DNA of 64,000 nucleotides from NCBI GenBank assembly GCA_934351835.1, contig CAKRJP010000009.1, forward strand, positions 44,864 to 108,863, read 5' to 3'. The translations under genes were made by a program, and so were the position numbers. This stretch comes from an uncultured Lachnospiraceae bacterium (lineage in GTDB: Bacteria; Bacillota; Clostridia; Lachnospirales; Lachnospiraceae). The notes under the pieces were generated by a model. The model searched no databases, was not told the DNA's origin, and was given only the letters and a program-made list of their open reading frames with translations. Of the stretch, positions 17,239 to 25,751 are shown in pieces. Position 1 is the stretch's first letter; the number at the start of each line of letters is the position of its first letter.

Positions 17239-18606
17239 CTATTTTGCAGAGGCATTCTCCGCAGAAGCACTCTCTGTATGCGTGTTCTCTTCATGCGCTT
17301 TCTCTGCATACATTTTCTCTACATGTTCGTGTCTCGCAGCCCCTGAACGGTAACGATTCTCTGTCTTTGAATACATGATCCGTTGCTCATGGTAAAGGCT
17401 GAAATATCCGGACAGCAGATAACATACCGCAACCACCACACAATAATACGGCATTCCATTAAAATCAAACAGTTCAAACGCAATCAGAAGTGCTGTAATC
17501 GGACTGTTTGTCACCGAACAGAAAACGCCTGCCATTCCACATGCTGCACACAGATTGACCGGAAGTCCCACAAACGCCGATAACGCCGAGCCTAAAGTTG
17601 CCCCGATAAATAAGGATGGAACGATCTCCCCACCTTTAAATCCCGCACAGAGTGTCACACAGGTAAATATGATTTTCAGTGCAAACACCCAAAGTCCTGT
17701 ATGGGAATGAAATGCTGATGCAATCACATCCCCGCCAAGTCCCAGGTAGTCATCCGTTCCAACCAAAAGCCATAAGACGATCACGGCGATACCTCCAACT
17801 GCCACTCTCAGATACGGATTCGGAAAATATTTTTTATATAAGGTTCCGCTTCGATGCAACATAATGCAGAACACCGTTCCAATCATTGAAAAAATCATTG
17901 CGAGGAATACGATTTTTGCCGCAGGCAACCCATAGAAATCCGGAATACGCTCCACCGGATAAGGTACTGCAAATGTCCGCACTCCCAGAGCCACCGATAC
18001 CCGCTCCGCGATAAATGACGAAAATACGCAAGGCACCAGCGCCGCATAGTACATAATCCCGACACTCACCACCTCCATCGGAAAAAGTGCCGCTGCCATC
18101 GGGGTTCCGAAAAGCGCCGAAAACGCCGCACTCATCCCCGCCAGCATCAGGATATGTCTGTCACTATTATTTAACTTAATCTTTCTTGCGAACCAGTCTC
18201 CCAGGCTGGCACCAAACTGCAATGCTGCACCTTCACGACCGGAAGAGCCACCGAACAGATGGGTAATAATGGTAGAAACCAAAATCAGCGGCGCAATCTG
18301 CCCCGGCATCTCCCCTTCTTTTTCACGAATCGTAGTAAGTACCATATCCGTTCCGGTATTCTTTTCCTGTCCTGCAATCTTGTATAACAGCACGATCAAC
18401 AGACCTGCAACCGGCAGACCGAATATGATCCAGCGGTGCATCTGCCGAAACTCCGTCACATACACGATCACCTTCGCAAATACACTGGCAATGGAGCCAA
18501 TACCTACACCGATCACCGCCGATAAAAAAATCCATTTAAACAATGCTCCGTACAATCTTTTTGCCGCCCTTATCACATACAAAACCGCAAATTTTATCTT
18601 TCTCAC
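17239..18606 (-). CDS. CLC-family chloride/fluoride channel or antiporter
   Basis: A 455-residue membrane protein of the CLC family, which moves halide ions across the cytoplasmic membrane. The gating-glutamate motif is present as GSSGREGAALQFGASLG, and the second ion-pathway motif as GGEIVPSLFIGATLGSA. The usual GSGIP motif is replaced by a GTDMV-like segment, and REGP by REGA. The C-terminus is a soluble His/Glu/Ala tail of about 45 residues without CBS domains. No fluoride riboswitch consensus was seen upstream. The ion specificity is left open. Confidence 0.88.
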   Translation of the reverse strand: MRKIKFAVLYVIRAAKRLYGALFKWIFLSAVIGVGIGSIASVFAKVIVYVTEFRQMHRWIIFGLPVAGLLIVLLYKIAGQEKNTGTDMVLTTIREKEGEMPGQIAPLILVSTIITHLFGGSSGREGAALQFGASLGDWFARKIKLNNSDRHILMLAGMSAAFSALFGTPMAAALFPMEVVSVGIMYYAALVPCVFSSFIAERVSVALGVRTFAVPYPVERIPDFYGLPAAKIVFLAMIFSMIGTVFCIMLHRSGTLYKKYFPNPYLRVAVGGIAVIVLWLLVGTDDYLGLGGDVIASAFHSHTGLWVFALKIIFTCVTLCAGFKGGEIVPSLFIGATLGSALSAFVGLPVNLCAACGMAGVFCSVTNSPITALLIAFELFDFNGMPYYCVVVAVCYLLSGYFSLYHEQRIMYSKTENRYRSGAARHEHVEKMYAEKAHEENTHTESASAENASAK

Positions 18607-18639
18607 AGCTCACTCTCCTTAACTTTATCTATGCAGTAT

Positions 18640-18680
18640 CAAAACAGACCAATGCGGACGAACTGTCAGCACTGGTCTGT
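18640..18680 (-). terminator. Rho-independent terminator after porB
   Basis: On the minus strand ACAGACCAGTGC and GCATTGGTCTGT pair (18680-18669 with 18655-18644) and are followed by a short T-run. It lies between porB and the CLC gene and separates the two transcripts. Confidence 0.8.
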
Positions 18681-18705
18681 GATGTTTTCCTATTTTATTA
18701 TATTT

Positions 18706-19644
18706 TTAGCGATTACATCTGTAAAGAAGATTTTCCCATCTTCTGTCAACTTCTTTCTGGAAAGCTTCAATCAGATATTCGTTACCTGGTTTGAATAAGT
18801 GTTTGAATCTTCCCTGTGGTTTTAAGAACTCTTCAATAGGAAGCTTATTCTTAGGCTCATAGTTCAGGATCCATTTACCTTCTACCACTTCAAACAACGG
18901 CCAATAGCAGGTTTCTACTGCTTTCTTGCAGATGTCCATAATATCCGGGGTATTGTATCTCCATCCACGCGGACATGGGGCCATGATATTTAAGAAAGCT
19001 GCTCCCGGTGTGTAGATTGCTTTCTCGGATTTGATATGTAAATCTTTAAAATTCTGTACAAATGTTGTCTGCGCTACATATGGCACATCATGTTCTGCAA
19101 TGATAGATGCCAGATCTTTACGGTTCTGTGGTTTACCGTTGCTCTCGCTTCCTACCGGTGTCGTGGTTGTATCTGCATACATCGGAGTTGCGGAAGAACG
19201 CTGTGTACCCGTATTCATGTAAGCCCCATTATCATAGCACACATATACCATGTCATGATTACGCTCCATTGCTCCGGATAATGACTGGAAACCGATATCG
19301 TATGTACCGCCGTCACCACCGAATGCGATAAATTTGAACGTATCTGCATCTTTTAATTTGCCTTTTCTCTTCATGGCATTATATGCCCCTTCCACACCAC
19401 TTAATGTGGCACCTGCATTTTCAAATGCATTGTGGATGTAGCTATCCTCCCACGCTACATAAGGGTATGTAAATGTCGCAACTTCCATACATCCGGTTGC
19501 ATTTGCGATAACTGCTTTATCTCCCTCGTGAAGCCCACGAAGTACGTTTCTTGCTGCAATCGTTCCGCCGCAGCCGGCACACATTCTGTGACCAGGAGCC
19601 AGACGTTCCGGTTTGTTCATTGTCTCTTTAAAATTATAACTCAT
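18706..19644 (-). CDS. porB: pyruvate:ferredoxin oxidoreductase beta subunit (TPP-binding)
   Basis: The 312-residue beta subunit binds thiamine diphosphate and carries one [4Fe-4S] cluster. Visible are the N-terminal CAGCGG cysteine motif, the TPP/Mg segment FGGDGGTYDIGFQSL and YDNGAYMNTGTQRSS. Family knowledge: it decarboxylates pyruvate to acetyl-CoA and passes electrons to ferredoxin together with PorA, PorD and PorG. It begins 17 bases after porA and ends the operon at the terminator at 18640. Confidence 0.92.
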   Translation of the reverse strand: MSYNFKETMNKPERLAPGHRMCAGCGGTIAARNVLRGLHEGDKAVIANATGCMEVATFTYPYVAWEDSYIHNAFENAGATLSGVEGAYNAMKRKGKLKDADTFKFIAFGGDGGTYDIGFQSLSGAMERNHDMVYVCYDNGAYMNTGTQRSSATPMYADTTTTPVGSESNGKPQNRKDLASIIAEHDVPYVAQTTFVQNFKDLHIKSEKAIYTPGAAFLNIMAPCPRGWRYNTPDIMDICKKAVETCYWPLFEVVEGKWILNYEPKNKLPIEEFLKPQGRFKHLFKPGNEYLIEAFQKEVDRRWENLLYRCNR

Positions 19645-19661
19645 CTTCTTCGTCCCTCCTA

Positions 19662-20840
19662 CTATCTAAGTCCCATGTAACGATACATATCGCCTGCATC
19701 GCCATCATCAATTACCTGTTGTAATGTGGCATATACATCTTCCATATCTTCCACTCGCACATCACGTCCACCCAGGCCGTAAACATAGTTGATCGCCAGT
19801 GCTTTTGATCTTGCGCGGAATAATGCCGACATCACATCTGCTCCCAGAGGGCCTCCGTGGTTTGTATAACTCTCAGATCTGTCCATGATCGCAACTGCCT
19901 TCACATCTTTAAGTGCCTCTGCCAGTTCATCTGCCGGGAACGGACGATACAGACGGATCTTGATCATGCCGACTTTCTCACCCTTTTCACGAAGTCTGTC
20001 TACCGCATCTTTCGTAGTACCGGCCGCAGAACCGATGATGATAACGGCACGCTCAGCGTCTTCCATACGATATTCTTCGAACAAACCGTACTGTCTTCCG
20101 GAAAGTTCTTCAAACTCTTTTGCAACTTCCAGAACTACACGGCTTACATTTGCCATACCTTCTGCCTGATTACGCTTTGCTTCCATATAGTAATCTGTCA
20201 ATGCATATGGGCCTACTGCCATCGGACATTCTGGATTCAGAAGATAATTTTCCGGTTCGTACTCACCCACAAAATTCTTCACTTCATCATCCTCTAACAG
20301 TTCAATATTCTGAACTGCATGACTGGTAATAAATCCATCCTGGCAGATCATAATCGGAAGTCTTACATCCTTATGTTCAGAAATACGGAAAGCCTGTACC
20401 ATGTTATCATAAGCTTCCTGGTTCGTCTCTGCATACATCTGGATCCATCCGGCATCTCTTGCACCCATACTGTCGGAATGGTCGCAGTTGATATTGATTG
20501 GTCCGGAAAGTGCACGGTTTACTAACGCCAGCGCCAACGGAAGTCTGTTAGATGCTGCAATATATAATTCTTCCCACATAAATGCCATACCACAGGAAGA
20601 GGTTGCAGTCAGTGCTCTTGCTCCTGCTGAAGATGCTCCGATAGTTGCACTCATAGAACTGTGCTCACTTTCTACCGGGATAAATTCTGTGTCCACCTGG
20701 CCATTTGCCACGAATGTCGCAAAATACTGTGGAATCTCTGTGGACGGAGTGATTGGGAATGCCGGAAATACATCCGGGTTAATCTGTCTGAGAGCGATTG
20801 CTACCGCTTCATTTCCTGATAAACGATCTTTCTTTGCCAT
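19662..20840 (-). CDS. porA: pyruvate:ferredoxin oxidoreductase alpha subunit
   Basis: The 392-residue alpha subunit supplies the pyrimidine-binding and transketolase-C-like domains. Typical segments are FPITPSTEIPQYF, VESEHSSMSATIGASSAGARALTATSS and a C-terminal AIMDRSESYTNHGGPLG. Start 20840 is chosen because AAGGAG lies 10 bases upstream and the porD stop is 2 bases away. A related branched-chain oxoacid substrate cannot be excluded, but the overall match is to the pyruvate enzyme. Confidence 0.92.
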   Translation of the reverse strand: MAKKDRLSGNEAVAIALRQINPDVFPAFPITPSTEIPQYFATFVANGQVDTEFIPVESEHSSMSATIGASSAGARALTATSSCGMAFMWEELYIAASNRLPLALALVNRALSGPININCDHSDSMGARDAGWIQMYAETNQEAYDNMVQAFRISEHKDVRLPIMICQDGFITSHAVQNIELLEDDEVKNFVGEYEPENYLLNPECPMAVGPYALTDYYMEAKRNQAEGMANVSRVVLEVAKEFEELSGRQYGLFEEYRMEDAERAVIIIGSAAGTTKDAVDRLREKGEKVGMIKIRLYRPFPADELAEALKDVKAVAIMDRSESYTNHGGPLGADVMSALFRARSKALAINYVYGLGGRDVRVEDMEDVYATLQQVIDDGDAGDMYRYMGLR

Positions 20841-20842
20841 CT

Positions 20843-21145
20843 TTATTTCACTCCTTCCATTGTAATCGCACCGAACGGACAGGCCTTTACACAAATGCCG
20901 CATCCTTTACAGTGATCATAGTCAAATGCGCCTCTCTTCATATCCTTTACCGGAATACTGCTGTCCGGGCAAACCGGCACACAGAGCAGACACTGTTTAC
21001 ACTTATCTTCAATAAATTCCGGGCGGTTTACAGCCCATTCTCCTGTACAAAATTCTTTGGATGTTCCGGAACCGGCAATAATCATACCTTCTGTCAGTTC
21101 ATCCCATTTTGCCTTTACGCCTAATTTGTTGATATCACTTGCCAT
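20843..21145 (-). CDS. porD: pyruvate:ferredoxin oxidoreductase delta subunit (2[4Fe-4S] ferredoxin-type)
   Basis: The 100-residue protein has two ferredoxin motifs, CKQCLLCVPVCP and CKGCGICVKACP, which relay electrons from the porB site to ferredoxin. The position between porG and porA, with 1-2 base gaps, fits the porG-D-A-B order known from Thermotoga-type enzymes. Confidence 0.93.
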   Translation of the reverse strand: MASDINKLGVKAKWDELTEGMIIAGSGTSKEFCTGEWAVNRPEFIEDKCKQCLLCVPVCPDSSIPVKDMKRGAFDYDHCKGCGICVKACPFGAITMEGVK

Positions 21146-21146
21146 A

Positions 21147-21719
21147 TTAACGTACCTCCTTAAGCGCCATCTCTAATGCAGCCATGTTGCCGTCAATTAC
21201 TTCCGGCTTGCTGGCAAATTTGTGCTGGAATGATGCTCTCATTTCTCTCAAAAATACATCTTCGTCCATAATACCCGCAATCTTAACAATCGCAGCCAAA
21301 AGCGGAGTATTCGGGAAATATTTTCCCATGGTCTCCATAGATACTTTTCTTGCATCTATCGTATAAACAGCTCCTTCGTATCCTTTTAACTTCGGGATCA
21401 GGCTCTCCTTAGAATCCGGTGTATTGATCAGGATCGCTCCTTCTTTCTTCAACCCTGCTGTTACATCAACTGTATCCAGAAGCGACTCATCTACAACAAC
21501 CACAAACTCCGGGTCATATATATTAGAATGCACACGAATGTCAGTGTCACTGATCCGGTTATATGCTGTAATCGGCGCACCCATACGCTCCGGACCGTAC
21601 TCCGGAAATCCCTGAACATACTTTCCGGTCTGGAATGCAACATCTGCCAGCAGAAGTGCTGCCGTCTTCGCACCCTGACCGCCGCGACCATGCCATCTGA
21701 TCTCTGTAACGTTACTCAT
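21147..21719 (-). CDS. porG: pyruvate:ferredoxin oxidoreductase gamma subunit
   Basis: The 190-residue gamma subunit begins SNVTEIRWHGRGGQGAKTA, the hallmark of this family, followed by FPEYGPERMGAP. Start 21719 is preferred to an ATG at 21776 because the family begins here and a purine-rich AAGGAAG lies about 9 bases upstream. It is the first gene of the por operon. Confidence 0.92.
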   Translation of the reverse strand: MSNVTEIRWHGRGGQGAKTAALLLADVAFQTGKYVQGFPEYGPERMGAPITAYNRISDTDIRVHSNIYDPEFVVVVDESLLDTVDVTAGLKKEGAILINTPDSKESLIPKLKGYEGAVYTIDARKVSMETMGKYFPNTPLLAAIVKIAGIMDEDVFLREMRASFQHKFASKPEVIDGNMAALEMALKEVR

Positions 21720-21998
21720 ATCTTTTCTTCCTTTCTCTGTACAGAATACATGTTTCACTATAAAACTTTCCTGCATTATAAGTATTGTATCTATAAAAAT
21801 ACATTTCCCTTTATTTTACTGATATTTTTTCATCATGTCCATGATGAATTTTAACTTTACGAGTAAAATATATCAAACGGGGCAACTTTGGTTGATCTTT
21901 TTTCACATTCCACCAAATCTGCCCCGCTATTCACATGCATTTTTTTCTTTTTCATACATTGCACATGTTTCTTTTCTTCTTTTTCATTTTTTCATGCA

Positions 21999-22778
21999 CT
22001 AAGCACGTTTTTTTGCTTCTTTTTCTTTCCCGAGAAGTGCGGCTCCATACGCTCCCGCATATCTTCCGAACTCTCTCGGTTCAATCTGAGCTTTTAACTT
22101 TTTCCCCAGTTCTCCTGTAAAATATGGACTGAAACTCAAACCTCCGGTCAGCACTACATTCTCTCCCAGATCTTTTTTCTGACAGAGTTGTGCCACCTTA
22201 TTGACTACCGATTCAATCACGCCCGCCGCAATATCTTCTCTCGGATGTCCCTCTCCGATATAGCTGATGACCTCTGACTCCGCAAATACTGTACAAAGGG
22301 AACTGATCGGAAGTACTTTCCCTTTCTGTGCCATCTCAAAAAGTTCTGTCAGCGTCACACCAAGACGGTTCGCCATAATCTCGATAAATTTTCCGGTTCC
22401 CGCAGAACACTTATCGTTCATGATAAAATCCGTCACCATACCATTTTTAATCAGGATTACTTTCGTATCCTGTCCACCCACATCGACAATGCTGCAGTCA
22501 CCTCCAAACAGTTCTCTGCCGCCTCTTCCATGGCAAGTAATCTCTGTAATGGTGTAATCTGCGAAATCTACAGCAACTCTCCCATAGCCGGTTGCCACTA
22601 CGATCGTATCATTATCTCTGATATCCACACCGTCCTCCCTCAATCTCTCTTCGATCAGTCGGGTGGTCTCTTTGCTGCTCCATCCTGTCGGCATAACAAA
22701 ATGAAGTTCTTTTTCTCCGAGCACCACAACTTTCGAGGCTGTCGAGCCAATATCAATTCCTACATAGTACATAATCAT
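21999..22778 (-). CDS. ASKHA-type activase of a 2-hydroxyacyl-CoA dehydratase/double-cubane protein
   Basis: The 259-residue ATPase belongs to the BadF/HgdC (YjiL-like) family, which uses ATP hydrolysis to drive a low-potential electron into its partner. The nucleotide fold shows YYVGIDIGSTASK and VDVGGQDTKVI. The two Cys that bind the dimer-bridging [4Fe-4S] cluster are present (NDKCSAGTGKF and SSLCTVFAESEV). Ferredoxin would be the electron donor. GGAG lies 5 bases before the ATG. It follows the DUF3343 and dehydratase-like genes, so it is third in that operon. Confidence 0.92.
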   Translation of the reverse strand: MIMYYVGIDIGSTASKVVVLGEKELHFVMPTGWSSKETTRLIEERLREDGVDIRDNDTIVVATGYGRVAVDFADYTITEITCHGRGGRELFGGDCSIVDVGGQDTKVILIKNGMVTDFIMNDKCSAGTGKFIEIMANRLGVTLTELFEMAQKGKVLPISSLCTVFAESEVISYIGEGHPREDIAAGVIESVVNKVAQLCQKKDLGENVVLTGGLSFSPYFTGELGKKLKAQIEPREFGRYAGAYGAALLGKEKEAKKRA

Positions 22779-22797
22779 ACGATCTCCTTTTCTAGTT

Positions 22798-23061
22798 CTA
22801 ACAATACCGGTCTCTGGTCCGGTTCATATCCTTTTCCAATGCCACAATATCCAATACTTCGATCTGATATTCTGCAATACAGTCTTTAATCGCCGGAAGG
22901 AGCGTCTCATCCTTTACGAGGAGCGAAATTCCACAGCATTTACTGGCAGCCCTGGGAGTCGGGGATATCTGTGTGCGTATCCCCGCCTCCTTGAGTTTCT
23001 GATACAGTTTTACCCCATTTTCATGGTTCGGAAATAATATGTAATGTTGTATCTCTGCCAT
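22798..23061 (-). CDS. DUF3343 family protein (putative Se/S carrier-like)
   Basis: An 87-residue protein of the DUF3343 family. It starts with a short beta-alpha fold (YILFPNHENGVKLYQKLKEAG) and has the characteristic SKCCGISL segment with paired cysteines. Comparative genomics has proposed this family as a sulfur or selenium carrier, though no reaction is proven. It is wedged between the double-cubane-type protein and its activase with 8-19 base gaps, so it may help assemble or repair their clusters. That role is inference. Confidence 0.8.
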   Translation of the reverse strand: MAEIQHYILFPNHENGVKLYQKLKEAGIRTQISPTPRAASKCCGISLLVKDETLLPAIKDCIAEYQIEVLDIVALEKDMNRTRDRYC

Positions 23062-23069
23062 AATATCCT

Positions 23070-24344
23070 CTAATTATTCAGCATCTCAATAAATGCGCTG
23101 ATTCTTGTTCTAAGCTGCTGTGCATCACTGTCTGTATAATCTGTTTCGATAGACAGACAAGGAATGCCTTCTTCTTCCAGTCTCTTCTGTACAAAATAAT
23201 CTTCTGTTGCGAAACAGTTACAGAATTTAAGAGTCACATCAATAACTCCGTCTGCCTTGTACTCTTTTGCCAGGCGCACAATATCGTCCATACGATCTGT
23301 GTTAGGTGTAAAGCATGCACAGTTGATCTTCATATAACGTTCCGCCAGAGCATTGATCTGTTCTTCCATTGTCTGACCGGACTCATCCACTTCATTTGCA
23401 AAGTAACGTACTCCTGTACAAGTTTCTTCACATACTACTGCACCGCCACATGTCTCAATAATGTTATGGATCTTCCAGTTTGGTACTGCCATCGGAGTAC
23501 CGGTAATCAGGATTCTCTTTGTTCCGTCATCAAATACACTGACACCGTCTGCAATTCTCTGTTCTAATTCATCTGCCAGTTTATTTGCCATCTGTGTAAA
23601 TCTTGCAGGATCATCGTAAAATGCAATCTGAGAAATTAACAGAGTATCGGTTCCACTGATCGGCAATTTGTCAGCCTTACGACAGGCATAAAGTCTTGCA
23701 AGCGCTTTTCTCTTTGCATTGATCAGTTTGATGCTCTCTGCCAGTTTCTCTTCTGTCACTTTATTTCCTGTAAATTCTTCTACGATATCTTTCAGATCGC
23801 TAATCTCTTCGCTCCACGCTTTTACATCTTTTCGACGTTTCATCTGTGGAAGATTCATCACATGCATCGGCACATCCTCACCCAAGATCTCCCACGCTTT
23901 TTTCTTACCGTCACAAGTTGTCTCTCCGATATACATATCTGCAATTCTGAAGAATGGACAGGTACGGTCCAATCTTGCGCCGACAGATGCTTTGATCAGC
24001 GGACAAGTATTCAACGGAAGTACTTTCTCTCCACCCGGTACCCAGAACTGAGAACCTCCGCAAAGTCCTGTTGCAATTGCATCTGCTGCAAAAATAATCT
24101 CATCCGGTACATAAGTACAGAATGTTCCAAATACTTTTCCACCGTTCTTCTGGAACTCTACCAACTCTGCCGGGCGCACTCCGTGCACCTCTGCGATTAC
24201 AAAATCAAAGTAATCCATTGCTTCCGGTCGATTCTCCTGCGATAAAAATACATCTCCGACTGCCTGCGGAAGTACCTCACACAGCTGATCATGTGTCTCA
24301 AGATCCATCCCAAGGTCTTCCCACATCTTTCTGTAGTCTGCCAT
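23070..24344 (-). CDS. double-cubane cluster protein / 2-hydroxyacyl-CoA dehydratase D-component family
   Basis: The 424-residue protein belongs to the HgdB/FldC superfamily. Cysteines are spread as in YjiM and the double-cubane protein of Carboxydothermus: GTFCTYVPDE, LNTCPL, DRTCPFF, TTCDGKK, EETCTG, NCACF and KFCNCF. It is encoded alone rather than as an alpha/beta pair and lies beside its own activase, which fits the double-cubane type better than a true hydroxyacyl-CoA dehydratase. Known members carry an [8Fe-9S] cluster and reduce small molecules such as acetylene at very low potential; the natural substrate is unknown. Confidence 0.82.
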   Translation of the reverse strand: MADYRKMWEDLGMDLETHDQLCEVLPQAVGDVFLSQENRPEAMDYFDFVIAEVHGVRPAELVEFQKNGGKVFGTFCTYVPDEIIFAADAIATGLCGGSQFWVPGGEKVLPLNTCPLIKASVGARLDRTCPFFRIADMYIGETTCDGKKKAWEILGEDVPMHVMNLPQMKRRKDVKAWSEEISDLKDIVEEFTGNKVTEEKLAESIKLINAKRKALARLYACRKADKLPISGTDTLLISQIAFYDDPARFTQMANKLADELEQRIADGVSVFDDGTKRILITGTPMAVPNWKIHNIIETCGGAVVCEETCTGVRYFANEVDESGQTMEEQINALAERYMKINCACFTPNTDRMDDIVRLAKEYKADGVIDVTLKFCNCFATEDYFVQKRLEEEGIPCLSIETDYTDSDAQQLRTRISAFIEMLNN

Positions 24345-24549
24345 AATTTGTTTCCTCCTGTTAACCTGTTGATAAATTCTTATCTACAGTATAACAGTCA
24401 GACTCTGGTTCTTCTAGCAAACCCCGGAAGGTGATTATTGTTATTTTTTATATATCTTTTTATAAATAGATAGCACTTATACCTTATCAAATCCATCGGT
24501 TTTATGGGGTTTTACGTTTCTTTCCATATCTTACAGATTTTCCAGAATT

Positions 24550-25695
24550 TTATCGAATCCCCAGTTTCTTTAGTGCTTCTATACAGATGTCAATTTCTTC
24601 TTCGGTATTCGCTCCGCTGAATGCAAATCTTACTGTTCCCGACGGGAATGTCCCCAGGTTTTTGTGTGCCAGAGGCGCGCAATGAAGCCCCACCCGCGTC
24701 ATGATACTATACTCTGATTCCAAGTCAAATGCCACCATCGCATTATCTCTCTCCGGGAAATCCAGAGAAACCACCGCCACTCGACCTTCTGTTCCGGCTT
24801 TTCCGATCACCCGGATTTCTTCAAACTCCTGTAACCGTTCCAGAAAATATCCGGTCAGTTCCATCTTTCGTTTATAAATCTCATCAATCCCCATCTCTTC
24901 CAGATAGGAAAGTGCCACAGAAAGACCAATGATCCCCGGCAGATTCATCGTCCCACTCTCAAATCTGTCCGGCAGGAACTCCGGCATCTCGTAAAGATCC
25001 GAAATACTTCCGGTCCCTCCTGCGATCAGCGGTTCTATATTCTCTGCATAATACTCTCTCACCAGAAATCCACCGATTCCCTGAGGACCAAGCAATCCTT
25101 TATGACCGGTAAATGCCAGGAAATCTATATTCGCAGCCTCCATATCAATATCCAGAGTTCCCGCTGATTGCGCCGTATCCACTGCAAACAGGATTCCTTT
25201 TTTTCTGCAGATTTCTCCAATTTCTTCCATCGGCGCAACCGTTCCGCAGACATTTGATGCATGATTTATCAACACGATCTTTGTATTCTGACGGATTTTT
25301 CCACAAACATCCTCTGCGCTATAACTTCCATCTTCTGCTGTTTCCACATAATCCCAGAAAATACTCTGTTGTTCCAGTTGAGTCAACGGGCGTATCACTG
25401 CATTATGTTCCAACCCGGACACCAATACATGATCTCCCGGTTTCAGATAGCCCTTTAGCAACATATTGATCGAACATGTGATCCCCGGCGTAAATACCGC
25501 CTTTACATCCTCCCCGGCATGGAACAGACGCAGTAATTTATTTCTCGCTTCCAGCACGCGGAATTCTAACTCATATGCTTCCTGATAATTTCCCCGGTTA
25601 ATATTAAAAGCACCTGTGGTGATAAGTTCGGCCATCGCCTCGCCTACTCCAGGTGCCTTTGGGAATGAAGTGCTTCCATTGTCAAAATAAATCAT
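24550..25695 (-). CDS. cysteine desulfurase-like class V aminotransferase (TIGR01977-type)
   Basis: The 381-residue PLP enzyme has the NifS/SufS fold: MIYFDNGSTSFPKAP, LEHNAVIRPL, DTAQSAG, FTGHKGLLGPQG (PLP lysine) and VRFAFSGANTEEEID near the end, with RVGLHCAPLAHKNLGT carrying the expected active Cys. It matches the EGL group of desulfurase-like proteins, some of which occur in selenium-related loci. Such enzymes release sulfur or selenium from cysteine or selenocysteine. The start is uncertain: 25695 gives the family N-terminus, and an ATG at 25701 is also possible. It is not in an isc or suf operon. Confidence 0.85.
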   Translation of the reverse strand: MIYFDNGSTSFPKAPGVGEAMAELITTGAFNINRGNYQEAYELEFRVLEARNKLLRLFHAGEDVKAVFTPGITCSINMLLKGYLKPGDHVLVSGLEHNAVIRPLTQLEQQSIFWDYVETAEDGSYSAEDVCGKIRQNTKIVLINHASNVCGTVAPMEEIGEICRKKGILFAVDTAQSAGTLDIDMEAANIDFLAFTGHKGLLGPQGIGGFLVREYYAENIEPLIAGGTGSISDLYEMPEFLPDRFESGTMNLPGIIGLSVALSYLEEMGIDEIYKRKMELTGYFLERLQEFEEIRVIGKAGTEGRVAVVSLDFPERDNAMVAFDLESEYSIMTRVGLHCAPLAHKNLGTFPSGTVRFAFSGANTEEEIDICIEALKKLGIR

Positions 25696-25751
25696 TCTCA
25701 TCACCCACAATCTTTCAGATTATAGGTTCAGTCTAGCATGATTTATCATTT

